DNA of 64,000 bases. Origin: Thozetella sp. PMI_491. Its lineage: Eukaryota; Ascomycota; Sordariomycetes; Chaetosphaeriales; Chaetosphaeriaceae. The notes below the pieces were generated by a model. That model was not told the origin of the DNA. It made no database searches and saw only the letters and a list, made by a program, of their open reading frames with translations. Positions 56,133 to 64,000 of the stretch are shown here, piece after piece (the stretch's first letter is position 1; every line of letters starts with the position of its first letter). The stretch lies in NCBI GenBank assembly GCA_021432635.1, contig MU270042.1:121577-185576 (forward strand), given 5' to 3'. A program made the position numbers and the translations under genes.

Positions 56133-57522
56133 ATGGACGCCGCACGCCTGCCACCCGCAGCGGCCTACGGCCAGGAACCGCAGACAGCCCCGATCCCAAC
56201 CCTCGATTCCCTACTAGAGCTAGACAAGCTGACTTTGCGCGAAAAAGACAAGGCGAGTGGGCTCTTCTAATTTCTCTGCATTATCTAATCGGCCCAGGTC
56301 TTCGATTGCCTTCTCCGACTTCTAGCGAATCCCAACGTCGCTCAATTACTCGAAAGCGACCCTGGCGCTCAGGACCGGTTCCTGAGAGCCGTCCAGACAC
56401 TTCCATGTACGACTTATCTAACCCCAGCGGCAACACCTACCAGCGCGGCGTGTTATTCTCCAGAGCGAACTTCATCGCCTGACAGAGTGAGTCACGTTGC
56501 CGAACACGGGACAGACATTATTGAAGGAGTTTGCGAAGGCGGACAGGATGAAGGGGATCTCCACGGCAGTCCGTTGAAGCGCAAGCAATCTGACAGGACA
56601 TCGCCTGAGGTGCTCGCGACCGGAGCTGCCAAGAAACGACGCAGGTCCAGACGGGAGCACGCTATCGCGCCAGACTTCGGCCAGGAAATATTTGCCAAGC
56701 TTCCTCCCTTCCTACGTGCAGCATTCTGGAGGATGAAGGATGAGGGCGCCCGCAACGCTTGGCTCTTCTTCCGTTCTCGCAGGGAGACCTGCGAACTGCG
56801 TCTCGCCACAGCATCTGATCCAAGGCCCAGGCAGCTCCGAGACCTCATCGAAAACTGGATCGATATGGAAAAATCGCTTCAAGGCTCCGCTCTCGTCTAT
56901 CGAGTCTCCAAACGCGTTCATCTAGTCGAGCTGGCTGCCGCGAAAGAGGCCATGCAAGGGAAGCCAGAGATCATCCATGAGCAGCTGACTGACCTCGTCT
57001 TCCCAGAGCTCATCACTTACAAAAGGCCGACCAAGAGAGGATCGAGCCCATACTACCAAGCAAAGCGCAAGTTGGAGTACTGGCTACGCCTAGGGACGCC
57101 GCTGCTCCGACTCGTCGAGTGCTACGGCTACGCCATCCTCCTACTCTTCCCAGACGTTCTGACGGATACAGTGTAAGTATCACCCTATCGCTGCACCGCT
57201 CCTCGATAGGCTCATTATCAGGTTTCATAAAATGCGTCGTGAGCACATTGCTCCCATTGTAGACTACATCCGAACGTGCTATCCAGAGCTTAAAGAGCAG
57301 CTCAGCGGGCTGTCTGCTCACTTTCCCGGTATTGTAGAGCAAGAACCGCCGCCACAACTTCTCGTACTCGAGACATTCCCATCCATTGAGCAGCTCGCGA
57401 GTCGTTCTTTAGAAGAGCTCTTTCGATTCTCTGACTGTTTCCGACTACCTGGCTGTGATGGTCGGCAACTAGAGCCGCCCCACGCGACGCTCGTCAGTGA
57501 CAAGCTCGCACTTCCATCGTAG
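56133..57522 (+). CDS. hypothetical protein, 431 aa, three exons, GC-AG intron
   Basis: Exons are 56133-56252, 56298-57172 and 57222-57522, with a frame of 1296 nt. Intron 1 is 45 nt with a GC donor (AAG then GCGAGT), and intron 2 is 49 nt, GT-AG. The N-terminus is disordered to about residue 30, then a helical block reads KVFDCLLRLLANPNVAQLL. A Ser/Arg-rich linker with a basic signal (KKRRRSRREH) follows. A large folded domain (about residues 170-400) has LPPFLRAAFWRMKDEGARNA, a Tyr/Arg-rich stretch and helices to IEQLASRSLEELFRF. No family recognised. It sits about 570 bp before a LINE. Confidence 0.65.
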
Positions 57523-58097
57523 ACTGTCCAGGAACTGCCCGGATTGCAGTGCACTCTAGCATACCTCGTCGCAGGAGGTCACTGCGATCAGCTTCGCTCC
57601 CCGCTTAGGATATACTGAGGGCTTCAAAGTTTCATTAAGGCTGTTATATGGACTCGTTACATGGAGTATAATTATATTTGAAAGAGCAAAGAAAATGCCC
57701 TGAGTGAGGCTTCAGAGAAAGAGGAAGATGAGCAACTGCGGATTAAGCTTGAGGATGAGCGACAGAAGATTTAAATTGAGACGATGGAAGCGCTCAGAAA
57801 GATCCTGTAGATTGATATGCCCTCACTTGACTTTATAGTATATAGTTGAATCTCAGGCGGAACCGTTCTCCCAGGCGGCAACCCCCTACCAGCGAACTCA
57901 CCTTACCAGGCGAACTCACCCTACCAGGCAAATTCACCCTACCAGGCGAACTCACCCAGGCGACCCCTTCCTCCCAGGCGAGCCCCTCCACTAGGCGACG
58001 GGCGCTATTGCGTGCTAGGACGGCGGCTATCTCCTAGCTCAGAAGTTATGACGTGCTAGGACGGCGGATATCTGTCTTAGAATCTACATACTAGGAG
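57523..58097 (+). other. gene-free lead-in to the LINE with relics and an 18-bp repeat
   Basis: A Lys/Glu-rich fragment (EEDEQLRIKLEDERQKI) with no start lies at about 57718. At 57891-57979 about five imperfect 18-bp copies of ggcgaactcaccctacca occur. LINE sequence begins near 58098. Confidence 0.45.
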
Positions 58098-60820
58098 GGC
58101 GTCCCCGAACAAGGCGCCTGGGACAGACGGGATCCCGAACGCGATCCTACACCAGACACTCGACATCTTGCTTCCCAGTCTCTGCGCCCTATTTAATGCT
58201 TGCCTTCGCCTAGGATACTGCCCTGCGCATTTCAAAGAGGCCATCACGGTCGTCCTCCGGAAACCAGGAAAAGACGACTATACCCAGCCCAAATCCTATC
58301 GGCCGATCGCTCTCCTCAACACGCTGGGGAAAGCACTGGAATCCATAGTGGCGAACCGACTCGCCTACCTCGCGGACGCTCACGGACTCCTCCCCAGCCG
58401 CCACACCGGGGGTAGGAAACTCGCATCAACCGACCATGCAATCCACTTCCTCCTCCAGCGGATCCACCAGGCGTGGGAGGACGACAAGGTGGCCTCCCTA
58501 CTACTGCTCGACGTATCTGGAGCCTACGACAACGTGTCGCGAGAGCGGCTGCTCCACAACCTCCGAAAGCGCCGGGTCTGCCCGGCGATCGTAGGCTGGG
58601 TACCGTCGTTCCTCAGCGACCGCTCCACCACGCTCAAGCTGCAAGAATACACAGCACCGTCTACGCCCATCCAGACAGGCATCCCGCAAGGATCCCCCGT
58701 CTCGCCGATCCTCTACCTCTTCTACAACGCCGACCTCATCGAGGCCAGCAAGACAGAAGACATAGAGGCGGTGAGATACATTGACGACGTTTCCATCCTC
58801 GCCGTAGGAACGACCGCCCAGCATAACTACAAGACCCTGAAGGGCCTCCACCGGAAGGCAGAGGAGTGGGCGAAGAAGCACGGTTCCCAGTTTGCACCGG
58901 CAAAGTACGAGCTGGTTTATTTTACACGGGACCCCAAGGCGAACAGCATACACGCACTCCGCCTACCACACGCCACGATCCAAGTATCTCCCTCCTGCCG
59001 CTACCTGGGGGTCCAGATAGATACCAAACTCCGGTGGGACTACCACCGTGAGAAGGTAGAGGCAGCGGCAACAAAACGACTCTTGGCCCCCTCGGCCCTG
59101 GCGTCCTCCACATGGGGCACAGGTTTGGTCAACCTCCGGCACGTATACCGCGCGATGATCGTGCCTCAGATGCTCTATAGATACTCAGCGTGGTACGCTG
59201 CCGGCAACGGCCCGAAAAGCAGAGGCAGCTCGATGACCAATACTATCCGAAAGATCCAACAGCACGCCGCCCAGATCGTCACCGGCGCGTTCCAGACCAC
59301 AGCAGGGGCTGCGGTAGATGTCGAAGCCAACCTGCTTCCGGTGCAACAGCAGCTCGAGCAGACGGCACTGGAAGCCACCATACGCATCCGGACCAGCCCG
59401 CTATACAACGACATGGCGCCGACAACACGCGATAGGGATAGGCTAGCACGGGATACCCAGAGCCCACTGGACCGTTTCTCGACCATCCTAGAACACAAGC
59501 AGGGCCTCCAGCTCGATCGGCTGGAGAAACGACAACCACACGTGGTGCCGCCATGGTGGACGCCGCCATCCGTCCGGATAAACGACTCTGCGATCGAAGC
59601 CATCCAGGAGCACGACGCCACGGACCCAGGAACATTCTGGATCTACACCGACGGCAGCGGGATCAACGATCATGTAGGCGCGGCGGCGGTGGCGCCAATG
59701 CTGTGCAACAGCGACATCCCGCCCAAACGCCTTCAGTACATAGGCACCTCTAACACCTCCACAGTGTACGCAGCGGAGCTCAAGGGCCTTGTGCTGGCGC
59801 TGTAGATAGTACAGGATATACATGCCGAAACTAACAGCCCCGGCTGGTGCGCCATCTTCACCGACAACCAGGCCGCCATCCAGGCGCTGCGGAACCCGAA
59901 ATGCCCATCTGGACAATACATCCTCGCGGAGGCAATCCAGGTCCTGGACGAGATCCGGAGCCAAGGATGGAACCTCTAATTCCGGTGGATACCCGCACAT
60001 GTCGGAGTGCCTGGTAACGAAGCGGCTGACCGAGCAGCTAAGGAAGCGGCCGGCCTGGGCTTGAGCGGGCAACTAATGACCGTACGGACCCTGATAGCCA
60101 CCACGAAGACCAACATCTGCGCGAGGATGAAGGACGAGTGGGATATGGCCTGGGAGTACGTGTAACACGGCTGGGAGCTCTATAAGCTTGGCGTCTAGCC
60201 CGGGAAGGATATCCTGAAGATCTATAAAGGAACACACCGAGTGATCAGCTTAGTGATCACATAGATGCGCACCGGCAAGATCGGCCTGCGTGCGTACCTC
60301 CACGCCATCAACAAAGCGGACACCGACCAGTGCGAGTGCGGCTACGGACCGCAGACAGTGCGACACATCATTCTGGAATGCTGGAAATGGACGGAAGAAA
60401 GACACTGGATGTGGGCAGGCAAGGCTCCATGTGTGGATATCAAGCGCATTCTCTGTAGCTCGTCAATGGCGGTACAGGCAGCCAAGATGCTCCTTTGCAT
60501 AGGGCTCTTGAAGTAATTCAGGGCGGTTCTGTCCACAGTACTTCAATACTCAGCGTAGACGAGTGATATTAGCAAACAGAAGGCGAGGAGGGCCAGGAAA
60601 GGCCTGACGAGTGCATAGAGATAGAACAGTTAGAATGATTGTCAGTAGAGAGCCAAAGTTGAAGCAGACGGGAACCCACTCCAGCGAGAAGAGCCAAGTT
60701 TGACAGCAACGCAACTCTCGCTGGAGTGTTGGACCTCCCCGAAGCCAGAAACAGAGGCGCCTGTATTGGTAGTTGTACGCTGCATAGCCGCCCCAGGGCG
60801 GCTGGGACAGTCTATGAATT

Positions 60821-60858
<38 letters not shown>
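58098..60858 (+). mobile_element. 5'-truncated LINE (non-LTR retrotransposon) with RT and RNase H
   Basis: Similarity begins inside the reverse transcriptase ([14 protein letters not shown], then [20 protein letters not shown]). It continues through [33 protein letters not shown], the catalytic box [10 protein letters not shown], a thumb region, an RNase H domain ([19 protein letters not shown] and [19 protein letters not shown]) and a C-terminal CxC-type zinc motif ([18 protein letters not shown]). The RNase H and layout suggest the Tad/I group. The endonuclease part is missing, so it cannot be autonomous. Stops at 59803, 59977, 60163, 60196 and 60262 are TAG or TAA, several in contexts that read naturally as CAG or CAA. 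It ends in an (AATC)n tail. Confidence 0.85.
60820..60858 (+). repeat. (AATC)n LINE tail
   Basis: About ten tandem copies of the tetranucleotide at the 3' end of the LINE, typical of non-LTR elements with simple-repeat tails. Confidence 0.85.
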
Positions 60859-60902
60859 GCCTGCGTCCTGGGGAAAAAACACCACACAAAGCTCAGAACA
60901 CA

Positions 60903-60912
60903 NNNNNNNNNN
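60903..60912. other. 10-N assembly gap
   Basis: Ten Ns split the LINE flank from the 3' end of FHA kinase 2, so neither boundary can be read. Confidence 0.99.
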
Positions 60913-62389
60913 TGGCTGTCGACAGGAACTGAAGTACCTCGTTGGGTCTCTTCCCCAGGTCTTCTCGGAGTTTCTTGATGATCTTTTTACCCCAAAAGGT
61001 CCCTTCGTCTCGGTACTCTTGTTTATGTCGTGGAAGTCCGCAGAGCAGCTTAAACACAACCACGCCAAGAGACCAAATATCCACAGCAGCCGTGTACCTC
61101 TTTTTCTCTCTCCCGCCGGATCGAAGGTATTTCTTCATCTCCAATATTTCCGGTGCGGCATACTTCCAAGTGCCGCAGATGGTTTTCCAGTTGCCACTTT
61201 CTCGTCTCTCCCTCGACAGACCGAAATCACCAAATTTAACATGGATGTCGCCAGCATGTCGATACTGGACAAGAACGTTCTCCAATTTGATGTCTCGGTG
61301 CACAATTGGCGGATCGCGTCCGTGGAGGTACACCAGCGCCGAGAGAAGCTGGCGCAGGATCTGTACGCACTCCTCGGCTGATATGTACTCTTGGTCGTGG
61401 AGAGACCCACTAGGAACATATTCCAAGTACAGCTTTGGCCATGGGTCATTCTTCGCGTCCAGGAGCCTCACGATGTGCTCCTGGTGACCTATCAGATTGC
61501 GAACTGCGAAGGAGGGGATGTGTAAGCTTACGTGAGTGATTCGTCTCATAATATCAGCTTCGCTCCTCCACGCACCAATATCGACGTCCTTATCCTTAAT
61601 AGCTCTCTGGGAGGGTTGCTTAAGGGCATACTCCTCCCCGGTACTGACATTCCAGAAATGAGTCACGACCCCGAAGCTACCTTCGCCGAGCTTCTTCCGG
61701 AGGAAGATTGCACCTGTGCCGGGCGTATGTGTTCCAGTAGGACGTTCCGTCTCCGGCGGGAGGTCCAGTCGGCCGAAGAGATTTTCAGTATCCACTGTAC
61801 CCTGTCTGAACTGGTCGACATTGTCCATGTACAGCTGTGAATTCACGTCGTGGTGGGAGACGACGATCTGGAACTTGAGGTCTTTGACGACTTCAATAAC
61901 GATTGTCATCTTCTTCTCAGGAACTCCATGCCCGCCGACGATCCAGCGGAAATCGCGTCGCCGCCCTCCTTCATTGTCGTATATGACCTCGGTTCCACAG
62001 AGCGAGCCTAGATCCTTCACGATGGGGCGGTACTGTTCGTCGAGCGTCAAGGCAAAATGATGGGAGCTGATGCCGCGCATCCCAGGTAAGACAACGTCAC
62101 TATTCTCGTCACATCCAAACACAAAGCCATAGGGAGTTTTTGGGCCATTGCTGAACCTCAGTTCAAGACGTGGAAGATGGTCAAAGGGACCGCCTCCGCG
62201 CTGCTCCGGTTCTTCTGTCGGTGCCCTGTCGCGACGGCCAATCTCCGGCTCGGAATACTTCGGAGGAACGTGGTTCTTGATATCTTCAATCGCACTCTTT
62301 GCTGCAGATCCCCCACGACCGTCCTTGCCATAGAAGGGATACAGGCAAGCAATCAGGTCTGGGTCTGCCATCATGGGAGGTAACTCCAT
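60913..62389 (-). CDS. FHA-domain Ser/Thr protein kinase 2, partial (475 aa seen)
   Basis: Exons are 62389-61532 and 61480 to the gap at 60912. The start is ATG 62389, although the open frame runs 147 codons further upstream without a good start. The FHA domain spans about residues 83-150 (PYGFVFGCDENSDVVL, ISSHHFALTL, then DLGSLCGTEVI). The kinase spans from about 230: GEGSFGVV, Lys in YALKQP, HRDIKLENVL, DFGLSR, CGTWKYAAPE and DIWSLGVVVFKLL. The sequence runs into the gap after KRPNEVLQFLST, so the end of the kinase domain is missing. The 51-nt intron lies just before HIVRLL, the same place as in kinase 1. It is divergent from a charged partner gene. Confidence 0.8.
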
Positions 62390-62734
62390 TGAGGTGAAAG
62401 TAGGGAAGAGAAGAGGAGTCGAGACATATGAGCGGCTGCGCCTAGTCTTTATTGGAATAACAACGCAGGCAGGCCACCAAGGAGGTCGGCGTACGCTCAA
62501 CCATATCCAATGATGCCGCATGCTTGCCAGGCAGCCAAGGCTGTTTGAGCGCCTGGCTGATCTGATTGGTGGTTGATCGGCCAGGCGTCTTTCCTTCCCC
62601 GCTCCCAAAATTTGGAGAGTGGAACGCTCCGTTCTTGCCTCAGGCTGCCCCCAATATTTCAAATGAAAGGCCGAGCTGCCCCGCCCAAGCTCAATAACAT
62701 CTATCTTCCAACTTTCCTCTGCTTTCGCGACGAC
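62390..62734. promoter_or_regulatory. bidirectional intergenic region of FHA-kinase pair 2
   Basis: 345 bp between the two divergent ATGs, almost the same spacing as in pair 1. It contains a CCAAT-type box (ctgattggtgg, about 62568). Confidence 0.5.
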
Positions 62735-64000
62735 ATGCCGTCCTCGGAGCCTACAACCCCGAAATTGTCCGTTGACGACATCCTCGCGTTTAGCGAGGCA
62801 GAGCTTGTCCAGTATATGAAGCAAAACCACTATCCCGACCGCGGTTTCGACCTTGACTTCGCAGGTTGGGAAAATCTGCCGAAAGACCAGCGAGACCAGC
62901 TGGCTGAGAGATTGAGGTGATTATATGCCTTGTTATATTTCGTCCACCGCTAATACCTGGATAGGACAGGAGCGCAGAAAGCGAACGACGCGGCCGCATC
63001 CCGCCAAGTTGATCCTGGCCAACTCGCCGCACAATTGCAGGAAATCGCCGACAACCTAGACGCGCTACCAAAAGCTCTATCTCGACCGTCGCGCCGTTCG
63101 AGATCTCCCACTGTCGAAGTTGATTGGGACGAAGAGGGGAGGAAGTCCGAGATCGTAGCTTACAATACCCTCGTCAATGACGGCGGCCAGCCAGGGTACC
63201 CGATCAATCTCCTGGAAGACGTCTCCAAGAACCCAGTTGAGCATCGTGAAATACTGCGCCCTTGGCAGGACTACCCCGATGCAAGCACACCTCACTGGAG
63301 TGTGTTCCAGACACAACTGCGGAGATGGCAAGATTTCCGCATGTGGCAGGAAGACAACAGAGAGATGTTTAATGAGGAAGAGGAGTTTGCCGCGTTTGTC
63401 GAGAAGGAGAAGCGCCGAGATGCTGAGGACAGAGCTACGATATGGCGCCACATACAGATGACGGAGAATCAGTGGCTCAAGAAACTTGAGGCTGAGTTTA
63501 AGAGGCAAAGCCAAACCAATACTGATGGTGGGGTTGAAGGATTTTCTGCCTTTGTGAAGGAGACGAAGCAAAAGCGCCTGAAGAGTGGGCTCGCGTGGCC
63601 AGGGATGACAGAGGATGAATATCTAAAAACGCTTCGGAACCGGTTTAATCTGCAGCAGGCTCGTCGCTTTTGGGAGAATTTTCACTGGTTACGGGAAGAC
63701 AACGGCCGTGGCGGGTTTCCTGAATACCTCGACGAAGTCAAGCGTCGCTTCGCAAAACACGGCTTCACACGAACATTCCAGCTCGACGAAGACCCGAAGC
63801 GACAAGACAAATTAACGACATGGATCGAATACCTCAACTACGAGTACTCGTGGTACGACAAATACTCTAGAGACGTCATACGCCTGCAACCACAGTACGA
63901 CGAGGCCTGGCAGAAGCTCGTGGACTCGGGGGTGTTGAGGCCTTCAGAGACGGACGAGTATCTACGCAGTGACGAATCTGGATTTAGGGATGAGAGTGAA
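62735..64000 (+). CDS. charged, Trp-rich hypothetical protein (partner of FHA kinase 2), runs off the window
   Basis: Exon 1 is 62735-62916, followed by a 48-nt intron (GTGATT donor, GCTAATAC branch, ATAG acceptor). Exon 2 starts at 62965 and stays open to the window end. The N-terminus is a short helical block (SVDDILAFSEAELVQYMKQN). The rest is highly charged and aromatic (WDEEGRKSEIVAYN, WQDFRMWQEDNREMF, LARFWENF-like and WYDKYSRDVIRLQ segments), similar in style to the partner of kinase 1, with no enzyme motif visible. The shared Trp/Glu/Arg bias and the divergent position suggest an equivalent role. Sequence similarity between the two partners is not obvious by eye, and the C-terminus is not in view. 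Confidence 0.7.

Noticed and set aside
60820-60858. Telomere-like end
   Set aside because: The tetranucleotide is AATC, not TTAGGG, and follows the LINE 3' end.

Overview
The window looks like a filamentous ascomycete (Pezizomycotina) chromosome. The supporting signs are introns of about 45-60 nt with GTRAGT donors, CTAAC-like branch sites and YAG acceptors, a Zn2Cys6 regulator, a fungal MHR regulator, a LaeA-type methyltransferase, an HMT1-type ABC half transporter, a Clr5 domain, NACHT/ankyrin-type repeat proteins, and C-to-T stop codons in a LINE that resemble repeat-induced point mutation (RIP). Genes are sparse and many are relics, so this looks like an accessory or rearranging region rather than a housekeeping core. 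Splice sites were placed by eye from reading frame and consensus.

Layout: 0-6 kb holds a MADS-like small ORF, a three-exon JmjC-like gene and two unrecognised genes. 7-14 kb has a 5'-truncated ankyrin gene, two small genes and a 623-aa DUF7924-like (nuclease-fold) gene. 14.9-16.5 kb is an MHR transcription-factor body without a clear DNA-binding end. 20-28.6 kb has a small internally duplicated ORF, the five-exon HMT1-like ABC transporter, a Clr5-type ORF with EPF repeats, and a winged-helix/TPR protein like the back half of a STAND (NLR-like) protein. 28.7-34.3 kb has an eight-exon methyltransferase between a decayed folylpolyglutamate synthase copy and the intact, inversely oriented gene. 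35-43.6 kb has an eleven-repeat ankyrin ORF, a short Zn2Cys6 gene, repeats and two small genes. 46-50.5 kb is a divergent pair: an FHA-domain protein kinase and a basic, charged 683-aa protein. 52.9-57.5 kb has a 3CxxC zinc protein, an AT-rich RIP-like tract with an oxidoreductase relic, palindromic repeats and a three-exon unknown gene. 58.1-60.9 kb is a 5'-truncated LINE ending in an (AATC)n tail next to a 10-N assembly gap. 60.9-64 kb is a second divergent FHA-kinase/charged-protein pair, with the kinase cut by the gap and its partner running off the window.

The most interesting pattern is the repeated head-to-head pair of an FHA kinase and a Trp- and charge-rich partner. The two kinases share an intron at the same position in the kinase domain, which supports common ancestry. 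Each pair shares an intergenic region of about 350 bp. Together with the ankyrin and WH-TPR proteins, a signalling or self-recognition cassette is a reasonable hypothesis, but the sequence does not prove it.
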